Positions 24,101-30,870 of a stretch of 64,000 nt of DNA are shown in pieces. Positions within the stretch are counted from its first letter, which is position 1; every line of letters begins with the position of its first letter. Origin of the DNA: Bombyx mori (lineage: Eukaryota > Arthropoda > Insecta > Lepidoptera > Bombycidae). The stretch lies in contig NC_085107.1 of assembly GCF_030269925.1 (NCBI RefSeq), positions 3,782,001 to 3,846,000 on the forward strand. The letters run 5' to 3'. Position numbers and translations under genes: made by a program. Under the pieces are notes generated by a model. It did no database searches. It was not told the origin of the DNA and saw only the letters and a list, made by a program, of their open reading frames with translations.

Positions 24101-26006
24101 ATAAATCACACAACTTCACTCCTCGCGTTCCCGCCAAAAAATCCTTTTGTTCATTTGTGATTAGCCTTCACATTAAACCATGACAGCTACATAGCATGTT
24201 CATGAATTGAAAAAGGTTCCTAGTAGATTATAGTATACTACTACTAAAGGTACAATATACTACTGTACTGTACACAGTAGGTCAATAGTAAAATTAAATT
24301 ATATCGAGTAAAGAACAACCACCATATTTGTAAGTTCGAAATCCCATATTGCTATTTCCCAGTAACGGTTATAAATAAAATCATCGATCGATAAAATGGA
24401 AAATGGTGAGGGAAATTTAAAAGCCTCAACAAAACAAGGCCTCGTTTTAATATTATTTTGTTAATTGGACATGATTTTTGTATCGAGGTTCTTACAATTT
24501 TCTAATAATACCAAAATCGAATTTTATCGAACATCAAACTTCAAAGGCATGTTTTGATGTTAGTGGACCAGTAAATTACTTATTAACTTCGTTTTTATGG
24601 GTCATCAGTCACCGGTGATAGGGAACTTCGAAAATTTACTTAATTTTTTTTTTTTATTACTTGCGGTAGGATCTCTTGTGAGTCTGCGCGGGTAGGTACC
24701 ACCACCCCGCCTATTTCTACCGTGAAGCAGTAATGCGTTTCGGCTTGAAGGGTGGGGTAGTCGTTATAACTATACTGAGACCTTAGAACTTATATCTCAA
24801 GGTGGTTGGCGCATTTACGTCGTAGATGTCTATGGGCTCCAGTAACCACTTCACACCAGGTGGGCTGTGAGCTCGTCTACCCATCTAAGCAATAAAAACA
24901 AAATTCACAAAAGCCAACCAGCACCACGTCATGCCAATGCGCAATTAAGCAACCCAGCCGCCCATGTCCATTTGTTGGTTCCAAATACGCTTCTAACAGT
25001 TTGCGTATAGCAAAGACTCTTCCAGCTTTGCTTTAAAGGTACATGGTCTTACCCAATCTAACTTTCGATGGCCGCAGTTTCGTCACTAGGTATGTTTTTA
25101 ATATTTTTAGAAGTCGTCTGACCTGAACTTAGTTATGAGTGCTCACGGTCGAACGACTACTAAAGCCTTAATTAAACAGATTTATGGTAGTACTAGCTGT
25201 ACCCGTCCGCTTCGCTGGGCATTTAAAATTAACATTATTATTTCTTACCCCCACAAAGATTCTAATCATTAACGCCCCCGTAACTAGTGTAGGGAGTCCA
25301 ACACTGATATAAATAATTACTCATATATATTTATTTATTTTATTTATTTATTTATACTTTATGCACAAAACAAAACTTGTACACAGGCGGACTTAATGCC
25401 ATGGGCATTCTCTTCCAGTCGACCATAGGGTGGTGCAGAGATAATGCATGGTAGATGCATTGACAAAAGAATAACAAACAACAACAAAACAAAAAAAAAA
25501 GAACAAACTCAAAACAAAAATCTTCCTTAAAATAACATCTCAGTATTATAGAATACACATACTACAGTTTAATATACCTATGTATAAAATAGTAAAATAC
25601 ATACATGCACATAATAACACACAATATAATATACATGTAAAGTAATAATATATAAAACACACAATTTAGTATAATTAGCCTATCCATTAAGTACATGTAT
25701 TTTCTACATGGATACCAAGTTTCAAGTCAATCGGATGCATGGTTCAGTAGTTATAACGGAACATCCGTTAAAACCACTGTAGATTTATATATTATAATAG
25801 TATAGATTATCGATTGCCTTCAATTATCTAGCCATATGAACAGTTCCCTGGCTCATTTACCTTAATACCAGAGATATTATGTATTTTTTTTCTGTTTGAC
25901 GTAGACCCTCAATACAATTTCGGCTGAGAAGAACTCGACCATCGTGTTTCCACTGCCAATCGACCTCCTCACCTACTTCATCAAGGCGCGAGAGGAATCC
26001 GTGTAA
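78..26006 (+). CDS. Stomatin/MEC-2-like band 7 (SPFH) protein, 3' four exons, 5' part outside window
   Basis: Four coding exons join in frame: 78-160, 1713-1972, 21450-21630 and 25905-26006 (TAA stop). Each is bounded by AG and GT, and the phases match (0, 2, 0). The 208 codons read as a stomatin SPFH domain: a FFILPCID start, [42 protein letters not shown], then the [15 protein letters not shown] helix and the family's C-terminal [10 protein letters not shown]. Proteins of this family sit on the cytoplasmic face of the plasma membrane through an N-terminal hairpin (not in the window), oligomerise and regulate ion channels and lipid rafts. The hairpin exon and promoter must lie upstream of base 1. 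The intron at 1973-21449 is 19.5 kb and packed with transposons. The alternative is another stomatin-like paralogue; the family assignment is firm, the orthologue is not. Confidence 0.93.
718..930 (+). repeat. Short interspersed repeat, family A (GC-rich CTAG end)
   Basis: It starts at ctagcgacccgccctcgctt and ends in AT-rich sequence near 930. The same GC-rich terminus recurs at 8702, 10912, 41836 and 61086 (the last three inverted). It is probably non-autonomous; whether it is Helitron-like or an RTE tail cannot be decided here. Confidence 0.6.
1150..1527 (-). repeat. Bm1 SINE, old near full-length copy
   Basis: Bm1 body and tRNA-related head (box B-like region near 1490) with many substitutions. 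It lies antisense in the intron between the first two visible stomatin-like exons. Confidence 0.8.
1713..1972 (+). CDS. Stomatin-like gene, SPFH core exon
   Basis: 260 nt from AG at 1711-1712 to the donor GTAAGT at 1973. It begins with [10 protein letters not shown] and ends with [10 protein letters not shown] plus two bases of the next Ile codon. No stop interrupts it. Confidence 0.93.
2022..2095 (-). repeat. LINE 3' tail fragment (same family as 61350-61705)
   Basis: A (TCA)n run is followed by a segment matching the reverse complement of the 3' end of the LINE at 61.7 kb, including the stretch around acaggcgtccactgc and the gatgatgatg tail. Confidence 0.55.
2782..5362. repeat. 2,581 bp tandem duplication, unit 1
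   Basis: Unit 1 of a head-to-tail pair. Every line I compared matches bases exactly 2,581 further on, with no difference noticed. The match runs from 2782 to 5366 against 5363 to 7947. A 66-codon open frame (3300-3500) repeats in both units, but I see no known protein in it. A MITE-like element lies at 4923-5200. Confidence 0.95.
4923..5200. mobile_element. MITE-like element with about 28 bp terminal inverted repeats
   Basis: The left end (atatgaggccgtcagcataa, then aagtggcct) matches the complement of the right end (ggccacttttgcgctgacgg, then cttcatat) with three mismatches. The 278 bp interior has no coding sequence. An AT/TA-type target site is possible but ambiguous. Confidence 0.7.
5363..7947. 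repeat. 2,581 bp tandem duplication, unit 2
   Basis: Second copy, adjacent with no spacer. The shared sequence ends at 7947, where it diverges to aacattg. It includes the second copy of the MITE (7504-7781). The near-identity implies a very recent duplication or an assembly duplication. Confidence 0.95.
7504..7781. mobile_element. MITE-like element, duplicate copy
   Basis: Copy of the 4923-5200 element carried by the second tandem unit, at exactly +2,581. Confidence 0.7.
7948..8701. other. Intron, no gene; TTCTAA-like degenerate minisatellite
   Basis: AT-rich intron. 8185-8262 is a run of imperfect attctaa units. Nothing else is recognisable. Confidence 0.6.
8702..8935 (+). repeat. Short interspersed repeat, family A
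   Basis: Same GC-rich head as 718-930 (gacccgccctcgcttcgctt), then an A-rich stretch and an (aaac)n run near 8882, ending at a tatagata motif. Its closest partner is the inverted copy at 60893-61086. Confidence 0.65.
9055..9830 (-). mobile_element. Mariner element with internal deletion
   Basis: The element is 776 bp, flanked by TA at 9053-9054 and 9831-9832. Imperfect 28-29 bp terminal inverted repeats share the core tcgggaatg: the left begins cgagggcggcactg and the right, read on the other strand, begins ctaggctgcacta. The transposase is antisense to the host gene. At about 1.25 kb for a complete mariner, roughly 500 bp is missing. Confidence 0.88.
9105..9658 (-). pseudogene. Mariner transposase, internally deleted and interrupted
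   Basis: The frame opens with [19 protein letters not shown] and a helix-turn-helix segment ending WFAEL (about 50 residues). It then jumps at about 9508 to the C-terminal half in another frame ([12 protein letters not shown]). The later catalytic pair is visible: the Asp of HHDNASSHT and the Asp of SPND are separated by 34 residues, the D34D mariner signature. The first catalytic Asp (the TGDES-type motif) lies in the deleted part. A TAA follows KIKN at 9282, yet the downstream frame still reads [16 protein letters not shown] and ends GEYFEK. It cannot make active transposase; the ends could still be mobilised in trans. Confidence 0.88.
9833..10594. other. Intron, no gene seen
   Basis: AT-rich stomatin-like intron sequence without recognised repeats or coding potential. 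Confidence 0.5.
10595..10912 (-). repeat. Family A repeat with (TCTG)n microsatellite
   Basis: An inverted family A terminus (gagcgggtcgctag) ends at 10912. The other side carries a tandem gtct array at 10680-10726 with one interruption. Confidence 0.6.
11243..11345 (-). repeat. Jockey-type LINE 3' UTR fragment
   Basis: Short degenerate stretch (aggtgagctcacggggct, then gttgctagcacc) shared with the fragments at 36147 and 53985. Confidence 0.45.
12061..12210 (+). repeat. 75 bp tandem repeat in the LINE 5' UTR
   Basis: gttcgtggtacatctgccga recurs 75 bp apart (from 12063 and from 12138), followed each time by a tttatttgttttg-type stretch. Short ccggcttttgtt-like units precede it. Such monomers commonly carry the internal promoter of a LINE; that role is inferred. 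Confidence 0.75.
12349..13975 (+). pseudogene. Jockey LINE ORF1 (Gag-like nucleic acid-binding protein), one frameshift
   Basis: The first part (ATG at 12349) is Ala/Ser/Pro-rich with an acidic Ser stretch near residues 105-125. It reads toward the Gag-like fold ([17 protein letters not shown]) and ends early at TAA 13069-13071. The remainder continues in the next frame (about 13060-13975) with [20 protein letters not shown] and three zinc knuckles: [27 protein letters not shown] and [16 protein letters not shown]. The break coincides with cttcttacct occurring twice in a row (13046-13055 and 13056-13065), a 10 bp duplication that shifts the frame by one. ORF1 of this clade binds LINE RNA in the retrotransposition particle, so this copy probably cannot move with its own Gag. 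Confidence 0.88.
13979..16861 (+). CDS. Jockey LINE ORF2: AP-like endonuclease and reverse transcriptase
   Basis: A 960-codon open frame starts 3 nt after the ORF1 stop. Residues about 12-225 form the endonuclease: FFNAYGL, a QET motif, [11 protein letters not shown] near 143 and SDHRPVV near 218. The reverse transcriptase follows: [15 protein letters not shown] near 522, [15 protein letters not shown] near 594, [10 protein letters not shown] and the catalytic FADD near 681, then KYLGVTLD. The C-terminal region is basic (RRRPRH...[11 protein letters not shown]). All catalytic motifs I can check are intact. It would nick target DNA and prime reverse transcription there. GC content is well above the host intron, as usual for this clade. 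Confidence 0.95.
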   Translation: MAYISRIKPLSVTIGFFNAYGLANQRDQVCDFLRDHQIDIFLVQETLLKPARRDPKIANYNMVRNDRLTARGGGTVIYYRRALHCVPLDPPALSNIEASVCRISLTGHAPIVIASVYLPPDKIVLSSDIEALLGMGSSVILAGDLNCKHVRWNSHTTTPNARRLDALVNDLAFDIVAPLTPTHYPLNIAHRPDILDIALLKNVTLRLHSIEVFSELDSDHRPVVMKLGRAPDSVPVTRTVVDWHTLGISLAESDPPSLPFSPDSTPSPQDTAEAIDILTSHITSTLDRSSKQVVAEDFLHRFKLADDIRELLRAKNASIRAYDRYPTVDNRIRMHALQRDVKSRIAEVRDARWSDFLERLAPSQRSYYRLARTLKSDTVVTMPPLVGPSGRLAALDDDEKAELLADTLQTQCTPSTQSVDPVHVELVDSEVERRASLPPSDALPPVTPIEVKDLIKDLRPRKAPGSDGISNRVIKLLPVQLIVMLASIFNAAMANCIFPAVWKEADVIGIHKPGKPKNHPTSYRPISLLMSLGKLYERLLYKRLRDFVSSKGILIDEQFGFRTNHSCVQQVHRLTEHILVGLNRPKPLYTGALFFDVAKAFDKVWHNGLIFKLFNMGVPDSLVLIIRDFLSNRSFRYRVEGTRSSPRPLTAGVPQGSVLSPLLFSLFVNDIPRSPPTHLALFADDTTVYYSSRNKSLIAKKLQSAALALGQWFRKWRIDINPAKSTAVLFQRGSSTRISSRIRRRNLTPPITLFSQSIPWARKVKYLGVTLDASMTFRPHIKSVRDRAAFILGRLYPMICKRSKMSLRNKVTLYKTCIRPVMTYASVVFAHAARTHIDTLQSLQSRFCRLAVGAPWFVRNVDLHDDLGLESIRKYMKSASERYFDKAMRHDNRLIVAAADYSPNPDHAGASHRRRPRHVLTDPSDPITFALDAFSSNTRSRLRDPGNRIRRTRQRGRRAT
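17174..17443. mobile_element. Possible MITE with short imperfect inverted ends
   Basis: The left tttcgcacc, followed by ttatagagac, has counterparts on the right in inverted order (gagtctctataat, then ggtgcgattt). The 270 bp contains no coding sequence. The inverted repeat is gapped, so the call is tentative. Confidence 0.35.
18211..18640 (+). pseudogene. Degenerate jockey-type LINE 3' end
   Basis: From 18241 a frame reads [19 protein letters not shown], closely like the ORF2 C-terminus of the full LINE, with stops. It is followed by the family 3' UTR (gagtttctcggcagatcttc, 18521 on). The preceding 30 bp (gttggacataggcctctcc) belongs to a different LINE tail, so two fragments are joined here. 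Confidence 0.75.
19038..19180 (-). repeat. Degenerate Bm1 SINE fragment
   Basis: ttattagttacatggatgga starts a weak match to the Bm1 3' half; it breaks down after about 19165. Confidence 0.5.
19925..20590 (+). pseudogene. 5'-truncated non-LTR retrotransposon tail (CR1/jockey-like)
   Basis: The frame [12 protein letters not shown] near 19970 is followed, after a frame change, by [17 protein letters not shown] and [13 protein letters not shown] (20145-20265), typical of the extreme C-terminus of CR1- and jockey-like ORF2 proteins. The tail YYKVKYYL...CTKWE stops at 20364. A short 3' UTR and a T-rich run at 20575 follow. The exact clade is uncertain. Confidence 0.7.
20908..21165 (+). repeat. 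Short interspersed repeat, family B, complete copy
   Basis: It begins ctagctgtacccgtccgctt and ends in a tatatattagtatagat motif. Copies are at 25193 and 52147. There is no coding content. The GC-rich CTAG head resembles family A, so the two are probably related. Confidence 0.65.
21205..21412. repeat. Two LINE tail fragments, head to head, before stomatin-like exon 3
   Basis: 21205-21294 (+) carries gcgacggtaaccactcacca ending in a caataaaaaa tail; 21300-21412 (-) is the same family inverted. Together they form an imperfect hairpin whose edge is about 37 nt from the splice acceptor at 21449. Confidence 0.65.
21450..21630 (+). CDS. Stomatin-like gene, C-terminal helix exon
   Basis: 181 nt between a pyrimidine-rich acceptor ending at 21449 and GTAAGA at 21631. 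It encodes [19 protein letters not shown] and then the Ala/Glu-rich oligomerisation helix ending LQLRYLQ. Base composition is more GC-rich than the surrounding intron. Confidence 0.93.
22035..22280 (-). repeat. Bm1 SINE, 5'-truncated
   Basis: Matches the Bm1 3' half (tgggtggacgagctcacagc through accaccagta), antisense in a stomatin-like intron. Confidence 0.9.
22281..24654. other. Intron, no gene; one LINE fragment
   Basis: Apart from 23431-23650 I see no recognised repeat and no coding sequence. Confidence 0.5.
23431..23650 (-). repeat. Jockey-type LINE 3' UTR fragment
   Basis: Inverted, degenerate block (gatccgccgagaaactcaat) preceded by a T run; related to 36147-36420. Confidence 0.6.
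24655..24898 (+). repeat. Bm1 SINE, 5'-truncated
   Basis: Bm1 3' half in sense, ending in the caataaaaac tail. Confidence 0.9.
25193..25806 (+). repeat. Family B repeat split by a nested LINE insertion
   Basis: Left part 25193-25319 and right part 25671-25806 match the complete copy at 20908. They are separated by about 350 bp flanked by ataatta on both sides (25313-25319 and 25671-25677). Confidence 0.75.
25320..25670 (-). mobile_element. Truncated LINE 3' end nested in a family B repeat
   Basis: It starts with an attt-rich run (25330-25355, the tail in reverse), then the characteristic cacaggcggacttaatgcca segment. The 7 bp duplication ataatta marks the insertion. It is probably a CR1-like tail. 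Confidence 0.65.
25905..26006 (+). CDS. Stomatin-like gene, last coding exon
   Basis: 102 nt after an AG at 25903-25904. It encodes [20 protein letters not shown] and a 14-residue tail ending EESV, with TAA at 26004-26006. The motif is the conserved C-terminus of stomatins. Confidence 0.92.
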   Translation, partial: TLNTISAEKNSTIVFPLPIDLLTYFIKAREESV

Positions 26007-27788
26007 ACTGGATTCCCCAACGTTGGAATGTATTTCTACTGACCAATGCTATTCTATTTAATATTTTATCTACGTTCTAAGGATTTTATAAATTAATCAT
26101 ATCGATTAAGTGCACACTGAATATATTATTATTATACCACTATGAATAATAAGTTATTATTTTAACGTTGATTGGTAACTAACAATATGGGTTTCGGAAA
26201 ACCTTGCTATTTGAAAGAGATGCGTTAAAATCGACTGGCTGGGTTGGATTTTAACGTATGCACTTTATGTAATAATACATCATAGTTCAATGGTAATATA
26301 AACTATCAACGTTTTGTTTTCACTTAGGTTTATATAACTAATGTTATTGCTATTATTATGTATAAATTTGCACATTAAATAGAACGGTTAATAAGAAAGA
26401 AAGAAAACAATTGGGAACAAGGAATCCCATAATATACATTGATACTTAACATTATTTAGTAGTTGCACGAAAAAAAAAACACTGCACGTAATTTAGCTTA
26501 TTTAAATATCAACTTAACAATAAAGTAGTTAAGACACTATTAATATTAAGATACGTGTTATAAATATCAGGCTAACCGTCTTTTAGTAGTTCTTGTAGCC
26601 CGTAAACGGGTCTAGGCCCTTAGTACTTTGTATGTACATGAAGGTGTTCGTAGGGCATTGCATTAAAGGATGAAACATGATGAAAGCCTTTCGCATGAAC
26701 GCGGCTACCTTCATCTGAACCTCACGTAATAAAGGGCTCTATATTAGTGAAGTTCATGAGAGCGGGAATTCTAATAAAAATAATTGACATATTTAATGGA
26801 AATATTTAATCGTTGTAGTTTAGGCGGGCGAGGCTGCTGAAGCCACTAATTTTATCATGTAGACATTTCATTTTATTCGTAAACAAAAAAAACTATGACT
26901 ATAAATTTATTATGAAGAAGAAAGTACTAATTTACTAAGTTAGTGTAAGGACTGCCGCGGAGGACGTATCGCAGTGTTAGTAGATACTTAGATAAGCCGT
27001 CCTTTGATGGTTTGTAAGTTTATCATTTCCTTTATGTTATAAAAGAAACACACTTCGTGTTCACTGACAATGCACCTTTAGTACAAATTCGTTGTTTTAA
27101 GATTATACATTAAGGAATATATTACATAATCTCTTAAAATGATACAAACATTGATGTATATGATAATGTAATGATACATATATTGAATGATACACAATAG
27201 AACCGCTACATCTGAGTTAGATTCGTAATTACGTTTCTTGTGAATTGCTTATTAATATTCTAAATATCAAACATTAAATCTCAATGGACTATATTTCATT
27301 ATTGGAAATGTTGTAGATCGATGCTTAGAGAACTGTTTGTAAGGCAATTCGATGCTTAATTAAATCGAAACTGTTAAAAGAAAATTAAACGGATTAATGA
27401 TAATATTTTGAAGTGGCATATTAAATTGATGAAGATAGTCCAAAAGCTTGCTACAGTAACATATTATTTCTTTATTAACAGTAACCTCCTTGATAGTGTC
27501 TCAAAATAAGATAGATTTTTGAACGTATAAATAATGTTTGTAATTTTTAAGAACAACTATCTTCTTAATTTCTCTGATATTGATTACAATCATTCAATGT
27601 ATCGACGTTGTACTTAATATCGTATGGCTAAAGATTAACATATTTTACCTTATAATAATATCATATTGTTATGAATAAATGTACGTGTAGCAGCAATGCG
27701 TGTTTTATTTTAATTTAAATATTTACATGTTACTCAACGTTTGCTAGAGATGTCATTGAACATCGGAATCTAAACGTTACTCATTAAG
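26007..27788. other. 3' flank of the stomatin-like gene and intergenic DNA
   Basis: It must contain the 3' UTR. Several AATAAA motifs occur (for example near 26740 and 27668), but I cannot choose one. No other coding or repeat feature is recognised. Confidence 0.45.
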
Positions 27789-28024
27789 GTTTATTTTTAT
27801 TGCTTATATGGGTGAACGAGCTCACAGCCCACCTGGTGTTAAGTGGTTACTGGAGTCCATAGACATCTACAACGTAATTGCGCCACCCACCTTGAGACAT
27901 TAGTTCTAAGGTCTCAATGTAGTTACAACGGCTGCCCCACTCTTCAAACCGAAACAGATTACTGCTTCACGGCAGAAATAGGCAGGGCGATGATACCTAC
28001 CCGTGGGGACTCACAAGAGATCCT
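27789..28024 (-). repeat. Bm1 SINE, 5'-truncated
   Basis: Bm1 3' half antisense, ending at tcacaagagatcct, where an RTE-like sequence begins. Confidence 0.88.
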
Positions 28025-28560
28025 AGTGCATGGCGATTGCTGTATGACGTTGCCCTCCTCCTCCTCCTCCTTGCGTCGGTTTCCTCATTACTGAGGGTCG
28101 TGGTCATGGCCTTGAAACAGTTTGTTTTTTTATAATGCACCGCCATCTGTTCCTATCTGCAGCTGAGTGCAGAGCATCGTGCACTGTGGTATCAAGGGCT
28201 GAACGAATCTGGTCCGTCCAACGGGTCGGGTTCTTGCCTCTTGGTCGCTTGCCCTCGACCTTTCCAGTGACCACCAATTTCTCCAAGCTGTCACTGTCTT
28301 TCCTTGCAGTGTGGCCAAAGTATTCAAGAATCCTTCGCAGGCAAATGGTGGAGAGTCTAGTCTGGATCTTGAGCTGAGCTTGGATGGATACATTGGTACG
28401 GTGTGCGGTCCAGGGAATACCCAACATCCTCCAGCACCACATTTCGAAGGCATCAATCCGATTGCGGTCAGCTTTCTTTATAGTCCATGTCTCTGCTCCG
28501 TATATGAATATTGAAAACACTAGTATGCGGACTAGGTTGCTCTTGGTGTTCATAGACGTT
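28025..28560 (-). pseudogene. RTE-type LINE 3' fragment
   Basis: A 149-codon frame (28104-28553) reads YGAETWTIKKADRNRIDAFE, MLGIPWTAHRTNVSI and EGKRPRGKNPTRWTDQI. These are hallmarks of the C-terminal end of RTE/BovB-like ORFs. It is 5'-truncated. Adjacent ctcctcctcc repeats lie near 28055. Confidence 0.8.
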
Positions 28561-28888
28561 ACCCATTATCTTTTAAATTCCTTAATCCCTTTTTATCACG
28601 TTGACTGCCATGTATATCACCGGTGACCTACGTAACGCACTGAAGTAATTACCTCAATTTCTCTCTTCGATCTTATCACTGAGGTACTAGTATATCTACG
28701 AGTAGTAGACTCTGGGAAACACAAATCTGATACTACTAATAATAAATCTATTTCTGAGAGACCTAAAATACTAAAACATATATTAACAGACAAAATAAAG
28801 CAAACTTAGGCAATACATAGGCCTTAGTAACAAAAATCGACATAATTAGTTCAGTGCGTCACGCAGGGCACCGGTAACCTGTCAACGT

Positions 28889-29330
28889 GTTTTTTTTATT
28901 GCTTAGATGGTTGGACGAGCTCACAGCCCACCTGGTGTTAAGTGGTTACTGGAGCCCATAGACATATACAACGAAAATGCGCCACTCACCTTGAGATATA
29001 AGTTCTAAGGTCTGAAGTATAGTGACAACAACTGCCCCACGATTCAAACCGAAACACATTACTGCTTCACGGCAGAAATAGGCAAGGTGGTGGTACCTAC
29101 CCGCGCGGACAAAAGGTCTTACCACCAGTAATTACGCAAATTATATTTTGCGAGTTTAATTTTTATTACACGATGTTATTCCTTCGCTGTGAAAGTCAAT
29201 CGTGTGAGCATTTGTTGAGTACGTATTTCATTAGAAAAATTGGTACCCGCCTGAGATTCGAATACCGGTGCATCGACTGCCGATGCAATACGAATGCACC
29301 GAACGTCTTATCCTTTAGGCCACGACGACT
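28889..29330 (-). repeat. Bm1 SINE, full-length
   Basis: Complete Bm1 in reverse: a T run, the body, the cgatgttattccttcgctgt segment, the box B-like region near 29265, and the head ending tttaggccacgacgac. Confidence 0.93.
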
Positions 29331-29875
29331 TTACCTATTAAGATATTTGTTAAGATACCCGCGACGGAAAGAGTGTGTAATGCTGCGTGTGCGGTGATAA
29401 TGTTCAAGATCGACACAAAGTACCTAGAAGTTTGTTTATTATTCATATTTCGATATAAGACGAAGAAATTTGGGCTGCAGAAACAAATACTTTGCTCTTC
29501 ACAGCGGCTGCTTTGAAGCTAGTTGCACTACAAACTACGGGTCTATTGGGAAAATAATAATAGTACCTATATTTGCATTTAATAATCACGTAACTATGGT
29601 CGCGTTGTAGAGATTAATGTATCTCACTTATTTTCTGTCTCATCGCGGGTTTTATTTCAAAAATATGTCATAACAACTTAATATCGTATCTTTGTTTGTG
29701 CCCTATATACGTTTCTAACCCATTCACCCAATTTAAATGTTTTGTAATTATTTTTTTTATTAAATTAATTTTTGTTTAACTATTTGTTATATTATTATAC
29801 TATGTTAGTTGGCTGTTGGTTCTACATGTAGTAAATAAAAAAAATAGTAAATAAATAAATGAAACTAATAGTTTG

Positions 29876-30111
29876 TTTTCTTGCTTACATGAGTGGACAA
29901 GCTCACGGACCACCTGCTATTAAGTGGTTACTGGAGCCCATAGACATCTACAACGAAAATGCGTCACCCACCTTGGGACATAAGTTCTAAGGTCTCAATG
30001 TAGTTACAACGGCTGCCCCACTCTTCAAACCGAAACAGATTACTGCTTCAGGGCAGAAATAGGCAGGGCGGTGATACCTATCCGTGGGGACTCACAAGAG
30101 GTCCTACCACC
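29876..30111 (-). repeat. Bm1 SINE, 5'-truncated
   Basis: Bm1 3' half antisense, ending at gtcctaccacca. Confidence 0.88.
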
Positions 30112-30870
30112 ATTCATGTACAATGTATGTAATGTAATTAATGTCAATATACAGAAAATTCAAGGAACCACATTGAGTACATTGTGTATTAATTTATTTT
30201 ATATTGCAATTCAAACGACGACTTTTTAATTCCTAAAAATAAAACTTCTTTTGTCATCGGATTGTAAAATAAAGTCTTATAATGTACGAGTATAACATTG
30301 TTAAGTCCTGATTTTTTCAATAAGAAAATTAAATAAAAGAAGAAAGAAAAAACAACGCTGCAAAGAAACTCTGGCAATAATCATCCAAGTGTAACTAATG
30401 ACAGCTGACTTTGACATCAATAAAAAAATGGAGGGTGAACGGTTATAAAAGCGTGGATGCGCAAACGAGGTCGTTGAACTCGAGTGCCACCTGGTAAAAT
30501 GTATCACACCGCTAGCTTATTAATATTAAAATAACGATGTCCTCGGGATAAGAAAATGCAATCAAGAAACCAGCTATCCGTAGCTGACAACACGCTTTTT
30601 GACCTCTCATGAGCACTCCACGCGAGTCTTAAACAATTTATTAAATGGTAAATATTACTATGTACTAAAACACACATACAAATTATTGGGTTTTTAACAT
30701 TTTATTGTAACACCATAATACATACATTCTAGTTATTGTTTTTTACTAAGTTTAAATATGAAATTATTATTAAAATCATATCTTCTTTATTGCTTAGTTT
30801 TATAACTAAGCTTAGTAGGTCTTCAGTATTTTTAGTTGTTACGCTCCATTTATTTTCCTAGTCTATCTGA
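30112..30870. other. Intergenic / 3' flank of the gene at 30871-35355
   Basis: No gene or known repeat seen. The transcript 3' end of the minus-strand gene should lie here. Confidence 0.45.
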
